A DNA stretch of 64,000 bases from Diogma glabrata (lineage: Eukaryota > Arthropoda > Insecta > Diptera > Cylindrotomidae). The notes under the pieces are model-generated. The model saw nothing but the letters and a program-made list of their open reading frames with translations. It was not told the origin of the DNA and made no database searches. Positions 1 to 11,290 of this stretch are shown here, piece after piece (position 1 is the first letter of the stretch; the number at the start of each line of letters is the position of its first letter). The position numbers and the translations under genes were made by a program. The stretch spans positions 94,011,132 through 94,075,131 of the forward strand of contig OY856186.1 of NCBI GenBank assembly GCA_963693315.1, in the 5' to 3' direction.

Positions 1-579
1 TTATTTAATTATTATATTTATTTAATGTATCTAATATTTATATAAATATATATAAATATATGAATTTATTAAACTTTAATAACAAATTTAATTAACACAA
101 ATTACACAACCTTTTATTTTTAAATTCCTATTTTTTTTTAAATACGATCCTTTACTCGGCGAGCGCGGTTAAATAAATGCAATTTTTACTAGAAAAAACC
201 ATGATCATTTCAATCTATTAGAAAAGGACAGTAATAAATAGAAAAATAAGGTACGTATTATTCCTAAAGTGCATAATGAGGACATTATTTGGGATAAAAG
301 CTACAAAGTATTGGAGCGTAGTATTGCAATACTACCGCATAAATCTATTTCATAGATTTACAGTTATATCTTTTTGCATGTTGTTTTATTCACGATAATC
401 ATTGATTATGCATAATAAAGTATAACTTTTAAGGAATGATATGTACTTAGTTAGGCTTAAAATGTTACTATTTTTGGATATTTGCTAAAATTATGTATTT
501 TATATGCTTAAAAGGAATGATTAATACTTAGTGATACTTTGAGGTTTATATACCTATGTTAAGCATAAAACATGATTGC
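1..579. other. AT-rich flank, no gene seen
   Basis: Very AT-rich sequence beyond the 3' end of the LINE that follows. Part of it may be that LINE's 3' untranslated tail, but no poly(A) or short-repeat tail marks a clean end. I see no coding frame or RNA gene. Confidence 0.5.
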
Positions 580-1845
580 TCATTTCTTTGGGTGTTGGAA
601 GGCTACAGTTCTACACCTAATTATTTGAACTGTAAAGGGATGCGCTGCTACGTTTGCTCTGGTGTGACGCGAAAGGTTTGCTGATTTAGGTAAAATCGAT
701 TTGATCTCTTCAGAAGCTCGTTCATCCATAATATATTTATAAAATATAGTCAAATCAGCAACATTTCTTCTGTGCTGCAATGAATCAAGACCGTTAGTAA
801 GACTTGGGTTACCAATGAGTTTAATAGCTCTACGCTGCACAGAATCAAGGCAGTTGAGACTACTCAAGTAAGCTCCACCCCATATGTGAGAACAGTATTC
901 CATGCAGGGACGTATAAAAGATTTATAAACTAAAAGAAGTTGTTCGCTATCGAAAAACTTACGACATCGCCCCAAAAATCCTAACTTTTGAACAGCATTC
1001 TTAGCCAGATTAAAAATATGAGAATTCCACTTCATATTATTTTCAATCTCAACTCCTAGAAGTCTGACAGACTCATTCTCTAAAAGATTTTTGGGGCCAA
1101 ACGTTAATGGAAAAGGATTGGGTGTCGTTATCCTAGAAAAATGACAAACCTGTGTTTTGCTTGTATTGAATTCAACACTGTTAGCAATACCCCAATCCAT
1201 AATTGTTTTAAGATCAGTGTTAAGGGAATCTATCAATTTTGACCTACACTCACTAAGCGCTAAGGGTGTATATAATTTAGGTGCTTCATGAGACGCATGA
1301 AGCGTGCTATCATCAGCAAAACTATGTATAGGATGAACCGTTGAGTCCAACAAATCATTAATATAGATAAGAAAAAGAGTTGGTGACAAAGCGGAACCCT
1401 GAGGAACTCCTGCATTAGTTGAAAAAGTATTCGATGATACACCGTCAACATTGACCCGAAATTTTCGATCAGATATAAAGCTCTGTGTCCAAGATATAAG
1501 CTGCTCGTCTAAACCATAGGATCTCAATTTGCATATAAGATTGTTATGCCAAACTTTGTCAAATGCCTTGGAAATATCAAGAGCAACACCGAATGTTTCT
1601 CCAAAGTTTTCAAGCGACTTGTTCCAGATATGAGTGACAAAAGACAGCAAATCTTCCGTCGCTCTTCCTTTTCGAAATCCATATTGTCTCTCATTAATTA
1701 ATTTGGAAGACTCTAAGAAGCTCATTAAATTAAAATTGACATATTTCTCAAAAATTTTAGCAACTACCGATAAAATTGAAATGGGTCTGTAATTCGTAGG
1801 ATCAGTCTTGCTACCCTTTTTTGAAACTGGCTGTACACTAGCCAT
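580..1845 (-). pseudogene. LINE family A reverse transcriptase
   Basis: This is the reverse transcriptase half of the same polyprotein, in the neighbouring frame. Visible RT blocks are YRPISILSVVAKIFEKYV (blocks 1-2), RQYGFRKGRATEDLL, ALDISKAFDKVWH (block A, with the catalytic Asp) and GVPQGSALSPTLFLIYINDL (block B). The active-site box is FADD, encoded at 1309-1320. After RT comes a C-terminal region with SFIRPCMEYCSHIWGGAYLS and LDSLQHRRNVADLTIFYKY, which serves as a family signature elsewhere in the window. The frame ends in RCRTVAFQHPKK. The first methionine of this frame falls after the frameshift, so it is not a real start. Confidence 0.9.
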
Positions 1846-3338
1846 TTTCCAAATTTAGGAAAAATTCCTTTCTTATATGACAAATAGAAGATTTTAGTGA
1901 GGATTGGTGCTAGCTCCCTAGCAAATGTTTTAAGTATAATTGGAGGAATAAAATCAGGGCCTGTTGCCTTGTTAGTATTGATTTTCAAAAGCATTTTTCG
2001 AACAATGTTTTTCCGAAAAATTATCCGCCTCATTTTATAAGAAACTTTAGAAATAGGTTTAGGTTGGAAATTAGGTTCTTTTAAAGTAGAATTTAAAGAG
2101 AAATAATGCCCAAGCAAATTAGCTTTCTCTTTTGGATCAATGATAGGGATATCTCTATTAACAAGAGGCGGTAGGGAAGATTTACAAAAGTTGCTTTGGA
2201 CAGCCTTTGCGGCTTTATAGAAATTGCGTGAACCAGTCGGATGTTCTGCGAATTTAGATGCTTTTTTCCTATTAAATAGATGTTTCTCTTCATCTATTAA
2301 CTTACGACATAAATTTCTCTCTTTTCGGTACTGTCTAAGGTTTTCATCGGTTTTGTTTTGATTAAACTTTCGAAAAGCCTTTTTTTTAACTTTTATAGCT
2401 TTTTTGCATTTACTAGAAAACCATAGATCAGTTTTCGGAATGATCAATTTATTAGGAATAAATCTGCGCATACCATCAATTACAGTTTCAGAAAAATTTG
2501 ATGCAGCTATGTCTGGGTCTTGGCCGGTAAGGCAATAGCGTTTCCAAGGAAAATATCTAAAAAAACTTTTAAGTCCTTGCCAATCCGCAGCTTTGTAATC
2601 CCAAACATTGCGAGGATTCGCTTTAAATTGTTTTGGAATTTGTATATTTAGTTGTGTGGAGATTAAATTATGATCTGAACCACCCAATGGTTCTGATATT
2701 TTAAATTGAACCAGATAAGGATCGTTTGTCAAAAATAAATCAAGTAAATTACTACTTTGACCAGGAATGTCAGGAACTCTGGTTGGCTGGTCAATTATTT
2801 GAGTAAAGTTGTGATAAAGAGCAAACAACTCAGCCTGTCTACCAACCTCGTCAGTTTTAGAGCTGTGTGTAAGCCATTCTTTATTGTGGACATTAAAATC
2901 TCCAAGAACTATAAACTTTGCATTAGGATACTCAACCAACCTATCTATCTTCTCAGATAAGTCATGAAATAAATTAAAGTTCTCAGGTGAATTAGGAGAA
3001 CGGTAAAGTCCAAAGACAAACAGCGTTTGATTTGGGCAACTAATTTTTAGTGATACCATATTGTGAAATTTTGCATTTAATTCAAATTTATTTAATCTCA
3101 CATATGGTACAGTATCCCTAATATAAGCACAAACTCCATGCTTAATGTAGAAAGAGGATTCAAGCTCATGATTGGGACAAAGGTATCTGTTTTTATCTAA
3201 GGTCACAGCACGCGCACTGATAATCGTTTCCGTTAAAAACAAAATATCAGGTTTCATATTTTCAAGAAAAAGATGGACTGAATTAAGGTTTATATTCAAT
3301 CCTCTTATGTTCGCATAGCTGATAGATAATTTTGCCAT
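1764..3338 (-). pseudogene. LINE family A endonuclease and RT N-terminus
   Basis: This frame encodes the apurinic-like endonuclease and the first part of the reverse transcriptase. Residues 1-230 form the endonuclease: SYANIRGLN near the start, FLTET at about residue 35, GLYRSPNS at about 110, the GDFNVHNKEW motif at about 147 and GGSDHNL at about 221 (the SDH catalytic motif). The linker after it is rich in basic residues. From about residue 440, NIVRKMLLKINTNKATGPD leads into RT. Homology then moves to the overlapping minus frame at 1845, so the last residues of this frame are out-of-frame readthrough. One base appears to be missing in TTTGGAAAATGG compared with the other family-A copies. 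In an intact element the enzyme nicks target DNA and primes reverse transcription. Confidence 0.85.
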
Positions 3339-3468
3339 TTTAATTCATAGAGAAATATTAGTGAAAAACATATATACGAAAACCACAGTAATGCGAAAAC
3401 AAATAAACTCAAATTGAAATTGACTACTTCAACAGCTGGACAACCTGAATCTAAGTCTAGGTTGACTG

Positions 3469-4743
3469 TTAAAATCGACAATTAAAACAATAACAATGTA
3501 CCTTTATAACAATTACATGTACCTTAAAGTTTAATTGAATCAACAACAATTCGATATCCATAATTTTATTCTGTATACTTCGGCCATTTAGATAAATAAT
3601 GTTCATGCCATCAATGTTCCGCACATCAAGAAATTCATCATGGTATTCAATATCAGTTGAAAAATTAAATTCTGTAAATTCATTCATATCTAAAACAAAA
3701 CAAAAAAAAAACTAATTTAATATTTATAAAAAAATAAGAAAATAGAAAACAAAAACCAAATTATTTGCTAAAGTAATAATTAGCTCATCGAAAGTTATGC
3801 ATAGCATTTCAATTCAAAAATTTACGATCAAGAATATTAAGATCTTCGGAAAAGATAAGTCTATAAAAACATAATTAAATTATCCTTGCAACTGCTAATT
3901 GGTCCAAATCAGATTTTGTTTTAATCCACATAATTTTTGCTCCTTCGCTGCTTTTCACTAAAATATTATTATCTTGAACCTACACATGCTGCAGTAGACC
4001 GCTCTTTTTCTTTTCCCTTGCATCTTTGAGAATATTATAATAAAAACGAGATAGTGTGTCATTAACAAAAAGCTTAGTGTTTAAATTTTTCACTCCAGAA
4101 ATTATTTCATTAAGAAAAAAAACTTTTTTTTGCATTTTCTTTTCCTTCATTACTTCTGTTTTTATATTTACGTTTTTGAAAGTTACTTCAACTGGAATTC
4201 CATATTTGTATTGAGTATTAGGTTTAGGCAAAAATATTCTATTTGTAGAGGAAAAATCGTTTGCGGTAACATCCCGTTTCACAAGCTGGAACATTTTAAC
4301 AACAGTTGCCATTAACTGGTCTTCCTTGATTTCCATTGGTATTCCCGTTACAGTGACATGGTTCTTTAGGTGGTTTTGTTCCGAGTAATACAGGCAGTTT
4401 TTTAACTCACTTATATCTTCTTTTTGCTTTGAATTTTCATCTTTTAAAATACTGATGGCAGACGTTAATTGGTTGATTTCTTTTTTCGATTCTAAAAGAA
4501 GTATATATAAATCCCGAATGGTTGGATTCTCCGGTACCTTCTCGTATGATGATTTACAAAGTTGGGTTATGTCATTATCATGTGTACTGCAAAAACCACA
4601 TTTCCACAAGAATCTTTTGTTAAACTTTTGTACTCTTGATTGCTTACATTTAGACAACCAATATGATATGTTTTGGTGAACGTTTTACATTTTAATGTTT
4701 TATCATCGATATAAATGCTTCCAACACATTTACCACAAGACGC
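3469..4743 (-). mobile_element. LINE family B fragment (ORF1 and start of endonuclease)
   Basis: This is an older LINE on the minus strand, cut by family A copy 1. It holds a PHD-type ORF1 (4743 to 3980) and, after a gap, the first residues of a second endonuclease frame. That frame (3687 to about 3510) reads MNIIYLNGRSIQNKIMDIE and then loses homology exactly where family A begins. It is the start of an endonuclease different from the family-A one, which shows that two LINEs abut here. The rest of family B's ORF2 is absent. Confidence 0.7.
3980..4743 (-). pseudogene. LINE ORF1 with PHD-type zinc finger, frameshifted
   Basis: The likely start is ATG at 4743-4741, giving MASCGKCVGSIYIDDKT. 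Cysteine pairs CGKC and then YHIGC look like the first half of a PHD finger. The last pair, WKCGFC, is in another frame, so a frameshift near 4620 breaks the finger. The downstream frame (4657 to 3980) continues as a coiled-coil-like stretch rich in Lys, Glu and Leu (about residues 55-95). It then has a region with HVTVTGIP and NRIFLPKP typical of LINE ORF1 nucleic-acid-binding domains. ORF1 proteins bind element RNA. I know this domain order from CR1-like LINEs; the clade is not certain. Confidence 0.7.
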
Positions 4744-4759
4744 CATTATATTAGAAGCT

Positions 4760-5260
4760 TTAAAAATTTGTAAAATGATAAAACTTTTATCACAATATAT
4801 GGAGCCACTTTTGATTACTTAAATAGTCCGAGCCAATTATTACTATAACTTTTAAAATAACACAGAAAACTGCGAAATAGTTTAAATCTTGTATATGTAC
4901 AAGTTAAATATTAATCACTTATCACTCACTATTGTTCATTTTACAAACTTGATGAGCATTTATTACAAATAAAATATTCACAAACATGAATTTAATATTA
5001 AAACAATCTGGATATTAGTTGTTTGATGTAATAAAATTAAATTAAATACCGTAAGATATGAGAATAAATTATTTATTGAAAAATCGAAATTATCACAAAA
5101 ATATGTTGTTGTCTCTTCGACAATTCTTTTTGCTTTCACCATACAGGTTGTTCTTCCTTTTATGTCTCCTTTGGACTACCTATTCTCACTCATGGTACGT
5201 CATACTCTTTACTCCGACGCTTGAATTGTCTGGACGGGAGGGAGGAACCCCGTGATCGGA
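4760..5260. other. Intergenic, no gene seen
   Basis: AT-rich spacer between the LINE pair and the pol remnant. It may include the 5' untranslated region of family B. No gene or clear repeat is visible. Confidence 0.4.
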
Positions 5261-5264
5261 CAGA

Positions 5265-5520
5265 TCAATTATCAAAGATTAACGCACAAATTAAAAGGCT
5301 GATCGCTGAAGCTTTTGTGTAAAACGTGGTTCGCTACAATTTGCGTTCTCGGGAGCGTGCTTTTGTTCACGAGTGACACCGAAAATCAACTAAGTGCTAA
5401 ATTAGCTCCCAAATTTGTGAAAGCCAAAGTTATCAGTTAGTTGGTAACGCATCCTACAAACTGGCTTACGTGATTTACCAACGACGCGAAGTATATCATG
5501 CCAAAGTGACGCACGTATCA
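5265..5520 (+). pseudogene. Ty3/gypsy-type integrase C-terminus, decayed
   Basis: Three successive plus-strand frames together resemble the C-terminal end of an LTR-retrotransposon integrase. The pieces are VRYNLRSRERAFVHE (about 5335-5378), LSAKLAPKFVKAKV (about 5393-5433) and LVGNASYKLAYV followed by YHAKV (about 5438-5507). The SAKLAPK and HAK motifs are the ones usually seen near the end of gypsy-class pol. Each change of frame or stop marks decay. No LTR could be placed around it. The assignment rests on motif memory, not on a search. Confidence 0.6.
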
Positions 5521-5646
5521 GAACGTAGATTATACTTCTCTCTAGTTATCTTTTCATTTCCTGCTGTCCGAAAAGTCTTTTCCGTTTTTCTTATATATTG
5601 CATCGCCCACCTTTATTTGATCATCGGTTTTAAATTTCTTTTTCTG

Positions 5647-5714
5647 GCCCGGTTAGCTCAGTCGGTAGAACATAAAAGGCTTTATCTTGGGGTTTGGGTT
5701 CGAGTCCGGCTCCC
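5647..5714 (+). pseudogene. tRNA-Lys-like pseudogene or SINE head
   Basis: The stretch has a perfect RNA polymerase III A box (TAGCTCAGTCGG, 5654-5665) and a perfect B box (GGTTCGAGTCC, 5697-5707). The 5' end GCCCGG matches the start of tRNA-Lys. The anticodon arm is damaged: the seven-base loop GCTTTAT lacks the U33 of a normal loop. Two or three pairs of the T stem are broken, and the 3' half of the acceptor stem does not pair. It is therefore not a working tRNA. Intact promoter boxes with a broken body suggest the head of a tRNA-derived SINE, but no body or tail is proven here. Confidence 0.6.
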
Positions 5715-5719
5715 ATTTT

Positions 5720-7060
5720 GTTTCTTATTTTTTATGATTCTCAGGACGAAAGTAGTGAACCACACCTCCTCCTTTGCACTGTACTGTAATGGCCAGAAAG
5801 CATTATGGCAAACTTACTACATATTTCATGTTCCTCGTAGATAGTAATATACTAGCCGCATTATTCTAAAATGTGTTTATCCATATTTTCAAAAACGTCT
5901 CATCCCATCATTTTACTATTTTCTTGATTTTCTTTTGTTATTTAAAACCTCAATGTATGTTAATAGTTTTGTTAACAAAATTTTCTTGTGATTCGTTTGC
6001 ATTCCATAAATAATACAAAACAAAAGTAACCAAATGACTTTTGTATCGTGGGCGTTTTTCATGGTACGGCTTTTCATTTTTCTTGTATAATTTTTGAAAG
6101 TTTGGATTGGGTTGATTAAAGAGTTGGCAGTAGAATTTTGGTGTTGGAACAGTTGAATGTTGGATTTTAAGTTGTTTGTTTTGAATATTAACCAGTTGAG
6201 TGAAGGATAAAAAGTTTATTTCTATTAAAAGTAATGCATAACTACACAGTTGAAAAAGTTACTGCAATTTTAATACAAACTTTGCTACATGGGTTATGTA
6301 ATGCAGGTTATTATTAAATTGCAAAGCAACTGTTGCATTCAAACTAATTCTCATGCAAAACTACAAATTTTAGTCCAAGTCAACATCATAATTTACTTTT
6401 TATAGAAATAGTCGAAGTTTGAAAACCAACTTGCTACGCTTGAAGTTTGAAAACAACTTGCTAATGCAAAGAGCATTAAATTTATCTCTAAAGTAAGCTT
6501 TGCATTGTTTTATAATGGAGACTTCCGTAGGACCTATATGTGTAGTAATTTGCATTACATATTCAGCTTATTTTTAACTGTGTAGTTTTTTTTTGTGTAC
6601 TGTTTTGGACTAAATTGATTATTATAGTATAGTGAAGTAATAGAAAGTTCAGTTCTATAAAAAAAAAGTCCAAGCGGCACGTATATCCGCTAGAAATAGG
6701 TAGATTTCGAGATCAGACAGTTTTGTGTGCCAGTAGAATCTGATGTATCAGATTAGTTTAAACAAAACAAACTAATTTCAAACAGATATCGAACAAATTT
6801 TAAAAAGAAAATTAGCTACCTACAAGCAAAATTATATCTATCCAATTTTGCAACAAACAAATATCAAATCTACCACAGAACATGTGTGTGATAATTTATG
6901 ACACAAACCTACTCTATATCATATGTCGTGCAATTACTGCAAAATATCAAAATAGTTTATTTCTAAGAAAAAAAATTAATTTCTTCTATTCAAATCTTTT
7001 ATTTTTTGACTGTTATAAGGTTGACATTGACTGTTATAAGGTTTTTGGAAATTGTAGTTG
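5720..7060. other. Intergenic, no gene seen
   Basis: AT-rich DNA with no convincing coding frame. The motif TTGCTA/AACTTG recurs loosely near 6420-6470. Nothing else can be named. Confidence 0.4.
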
Positions 7061-7064
7061 GGGA

Positions 7065-8040
7065 TTGTTGCAAACTTTTTTGTTGAAGCAAACAAGTCAA
7101 AAACCTCTAACTGCAGAGGTTTATATTTATAAGAAACGGATTAAAATGTTTCCATAGATTCTAAATTTATGAAGATTTTAAAAATATTAGTATCCAAACG
7201 GCCGTTATAACGGATTAAAAAAAACACTTTTTTTTCTAGTATAAAGCCTATAGTTCCTTAACCATGTGTCAGATTTTTCTGATTTACGAACTTGTCCAAG
7301 ATATTAATAAAACACACATTTTTAAGAAAGGTTTTTTGATCTGGCTCTACAAATGCGACCATGAGAGCGCCGGTTGATTCAAACGCATTTTGTGTTTTAC
7401 AAGCTTTTTTGTTGGAGCCGTTCACTCAGAAACCTCCAACTGCAGAGGTCTTTTTTTTGAAAGAAACTGATTAAAAAGGTTTCAAAGATTCTAAATTTAT
7501 GAAGTTTTTAAAAATATTAGAATCCAAACGGCCGTTATAACGGATCTAAAAAAGAGAGTTTTTTTCTAGTATAAAGCGTCTAGTTTCTTAACCATGTGTT
7601 GGATTGGGCTGATTTACGAACTTGTCTAAGATATTAACAAAACGCACATTTTTACAAAAGGTTTTTTGATCTGGCCTTATAAATGCGACCGTGAGAGTGC
7701 CGGTTGTTTCAAAAAAAAAATTTTGTTTGCGTACTTTTTTGTTGGAGCCGCTCACTCAGGAACCTCTAACTGCAGAGGTCGAGTTTTAAAACAAATTGAT
7801 AAAAAAGATTCCAAAAATTTTAAATTTGTTAAGTTTTTTGAAATATTAGTATCCAAACGGCCGTTATAACGGTTTTAAAAAATCAATTTTTTTCAGAAAA
7901 AAGCCTCTAGTTTCTTAACCACGTGTCGGATTTTGCTGATGCACGAACTTGTCTAAGATATTATTAAAACACACAAGTACAGAAAATTTTTTTGATCTAC
8001 CTCAACAAATGCGACCGTGAGAGCGCCGGTCGTTTTCGTT
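7065..8040. repeat. Tandem satellite, about 330-bp unit, three copies
   Basis: Three head-to-tail units are marked by the palindrome AACGGCCGTT followed by ATAACGG. It recurs at about 7200, 7530 and 7860, a spacing of about 330 bp. Each unit also carries GATCTGGC or a variant, AAATGCGACC, GAGAGCGCCGGTTG and CAACTGCAGAGGT. A partial unit starts the array near 7065. The last unit runs into the (TA)n tract. Units differ by scattered substitutions and small indels. Confidence 0.85.
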
Positions 8041-8054
8041 ATATCTCATATCGT

Positions 8055-8160
<106 letters not shown>

Positions 8161-8294
8161 TTTTTTTTTTTTTGTTTTTTTCTCTCCGCTTATCATATTT
8201 AGTCGTTTGGCACAAAAATTTTTCCGAAATTCCGAGATGAAGCCCATTGCAATAGGTAGATTTTTATATGAAATCTACCTAAAACCAAAAAAAA

Positions 8295-8366
8295 ATGCAA
8301 AATTAGTTTTTCATGTAATTGTTCATGACATGTAAAGAACGATTACACGAAAAACTAATTTTGCAT
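8295..8366. repeat. Short inverted repeat (hairpin)
   Basis: Two arms of about 29 bp with one or two mismatches begin ATGCAAAATTAGTTTTTC and end GAAAAACTAATTTTGCAT, around a loop near CATGACATG. It may be a minimal MITE or a solo foldback. No target duplication was identified. Confidence 0.7.
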
Positions 8367-10370
8367 TTCAATCATTTAAACACAAAACTATAAGTATTGT
8401 TTGCTAGGGTCAACTAAATAATTTGAATATGCTCATAATGAGACAATAAATTGTTTTATTAGATCAATAAAATAATCAGCAGAAGTTACTCTCAATGTAT
8501 TAATGAATTAAATTACACAAAGGTACTCAATGTGAATAGCAACGGATAAACCAAGCAATGAAAAAAAGGCTGCAAGTAAACGAAATAACTCGTTAAGGTA
8601 AATTGAATAGTTTATAGGGAACTTATTTTTGGGTTATTAAATACTGTTAATAATTAAACATAAATTTTGGTTGTGTATTTTAAACGTCTTCAGGTTATAT
8701 TTCTTACAACATGACGTGCTAACGTTAGACGAATTTAGGGAGGGTTGTGGCATCGGTGTGCACCCTACATCGAACCTGGGTGATGTTTAAGGCACGCGGT
8801 GAATTTAATGTTTTTTTAATTCTTAAAGAATATGGTTGAGGTATGATGCATCCGGTTACATCCGATCGATCACTGCTGGTGACGATATTTATAAAAATAT
8901 TATATTATAATTGCTTTTTCATTGTTAATTATTATCGTGCTGGTCAAGATATTTTCAAAAATTGGAAATGAATTTTGAATATTAAAAACAAAATTAGTTT
9001 AGAAAAATTAAAATAATTTAATAAAAATAGGAATCAATTTTTATTATGTAAACAAGCCAAAGCATTGTGTTAAATAAATAAATATTTATAACCTAAACAA
9101 AATGGGTTTCTTATTTTAAAAATAAAATATATAAAAATAAATAACATGAAAGTTTAAGCCATGCATTACAGGGTTGCCAATAATCCAACTGGAGGAGGAC
9201 TTCTCAATCATCAAAAAATAACAAAAAAATTACAAATCAATAAAAACTGATCTCATTCAATTGAATACGACAATGTTTTTCTGTATCCTCCTTAATCAAA
9301 AAAACAAAGCTGATTGCAAATTAGAATCAAATTTTTGTAAATGTTGGGTTAAGAACGACGAACAAATGAGAAGCTAATGCTTCCTTCCTGATTTATGTTC
9401 TAATTATTTCCTCTAATACACTAAACTTGATGTTGTATTAAAACGAAAATTCAATTTCGATGGATAAATTGAATTAACAATATTATATAGCCTTTCAGAC
9501 TCATCGTAACCAATTTATTTCGATAGGAATTATCGTAATCAAAATAAATGTGTTTCCTTTTTTGTAAATTCATGTTTCATTCATTTTTTTCGTGAAAATC
9601 TTACACAGAGGTGATTATAGTCTCTTTAACACCCTTCATTTATTTTATATGTTGAATTCAATTTTACTTAGCAATTATAAACAACAAATAATACAGTAAA
9701 AAGCAACAAAATTAAATAATCTTCTATTATAGTTGAATTTTTATATTGAATTCCTTGAGGGATTGTGGTTTTACTTTTTGCTGTTAAGCAGGTTGTGATA
9801 AATAGAATTTAACTTGGGTTCAAGAATTTGTAAACAACATATAATTTTAGGAAAGATTTTGTGTGTGGGTGAATCTTTGAATTTATTTTTGATGACTTAA
9901 TTTTTGACGGTTGACTTTTTGACGTTTTATTATTTCAATGACAACATATACAATTGCGGATCTCCTTTAATCAACGAAACAAAAGGTATTGCTTAATTAG
10001 AGAAAGAAAAACGTGATCTAGACTGAATTGTGAAAACTTAACCATTTTTGATTTTCCTGAAACTTGGCATATAAGTAGTATGGATAAAATAAAAAAACCA
10101 CTTATTTTAGAATTTTTTTAAAATGCATAGGGCCACCCCAAAATGCATGAAAAATGTAAATTTTGCCAATCCGAGGTAACTTTAAAATTAAATTGCTCAA
10201 GAAAGGAAAAAAAAAAACTAATTAAGCGATTTTTTAATTAATTTTAATTTTAAAATATTAAACAAACTTTTCTTAAGATGGCTAGGTAGGGTTAAAGAAC
10301 AAATTAAATTTAATTTTTTTTTCAAATAGTTCTTTCCTTACTCTAAAATATATCATATTACTTCGGTCTG
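8367..10370. other. Intergenic, no gene seen
   Basis: AT-rich sequence. The part around 8690-8880 has locally higher GC but no coding frame I recognise. From about 10020 the text resembles, in inverted order, the block at 13620-13900 (a shared phrase about a 'tttcctgaaacttggcatat' type motif), which suggests a dispersed repeat. Confidence 0.35.
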
Positions 10371-10775
10371 AAAGACCTTAGTATTACATTCATAAGCCAA
10401 AAGTGAAATTCTTACCCCCACTTTTTTGACATTTCTCGACGTTTTAGGACCTACTGATTCTAAAAAAGCAAAAAAAAAATATATGTCTGTCTGCCGGCCG
10501 GCCGTCACAACCTACGAAATCTAGAAAACCGCTGGACGGATTTCAAAAATTTTTTTTTCTAAAAATAGGTTTACTCAATAGGAAGAGCCGAAAGGACGGT
10601 GTGTGCGATAACTGTACCGGAAGTGTGTCAAAAAAATCATCAAGTGTGTCAAAACAAGGAAATTTGCATTATTTTGCTTAAAAAACTTTCATTTTAAGTG
10701 GTTACGAGTAGTAAAATTGAATTTGGAAAAATCTTGATGGTTGGGATTGGTATGTGAGACCAAAATCTAGATTAT

Positions 10776-11290
10776 GCATTATAAGTTTGTCAAAAAAATG
10801 TTGTCAAGTGTGTCAAAAGAAAGATTTTTATTTATTTTTTTACCCAATTTTTTTTGAAAAAAATTAAATTAATTATTTGTTTGACATGAGATTTTATTAT
10901 TATTATTGAGAATTATGGCATTATAAGTTTGTCAAAAAAATGTTGTCAAGTGTGTCAAAAGAAAGATTTTTATTTATTTTTTTACCCAATTTTTTTGAAA
11001 AAAATTAAATTAATTATTTGTTTGACATGAAATTTTATTATTATTATTGAGAATTATGGCATTATAATTTTATCAAAAAAATGTTGTCAAGTGTGTCTGT
11101 CAAAAGAAAGATTTTTATTTATTTTTTACCCAATTTTTTGGAAAAAAATAAAATTAATTATTTGTTTGACATGAAATTTTAAATTACTGAGAACTATGGC
11201 ATTATAAGTTTGTCAAAAAAATATTGTCAATTGTGTCAAAAAATGAGTTCATCTATTTTTTAGATAATTTTTTGGGGAAAAAATTTAGCT
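10776..11290. repeat. Tandem repeat, about 141-bp unit, four copies
   Basis: The phrase GCATTATAA followed by GTTTGTCAAAAAAATGTTG begins each unit at 10776, 10918, 11059 and 11199. Spacing is 142, 141 and 140 bp. Each unit contains GTCAAGTGTGTC and TTTACCCAATTTTTT. The motif GTGTGTCAAAA is also found just upstream, from 10620, which suggests the source unit. Confidence 0.85.

Larger units (their letters stand above)
580..3468 (-). mobile_element. Non-LTR retrotransposon (LINE), family A copy 1, nearly intact EN-RT
   Basis: This is a LINE on the minus strand, reading endonuclease then reverse transcriptase. Both halves are open except for one frameshift near 1845. Related but more broken copies lie at 51.1-57.5 kb and 59.5-62.3 kb, and 3' fragments occur at several other places, so I call it family A. 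No ORF1 of its own is visible upstream. The sequence above about 3.47 kb belongs to a different LINE, so this copy either lacks ORF1 or is 5' truncated just before the endonuclease. The left boundary is soft. The clade (Jockey/CR1 group) is an inference from domain order and motifs. Confidence 0.85.

Noticed and set aside
1260..1451. Separate small gene on the minus strand
   Set aside because: It lies fully inside the LINE reverse transcriptase in another frame.
5647..5714. Functional tRNA gene
   Set aside because: The anticodon loop, T stem and acceptor stem do not pair properly.
7065..8040. CRISPR array
   Set aside because: Units are 330 bp with no short repeats and unique spacers, and the genome is that of an animal.
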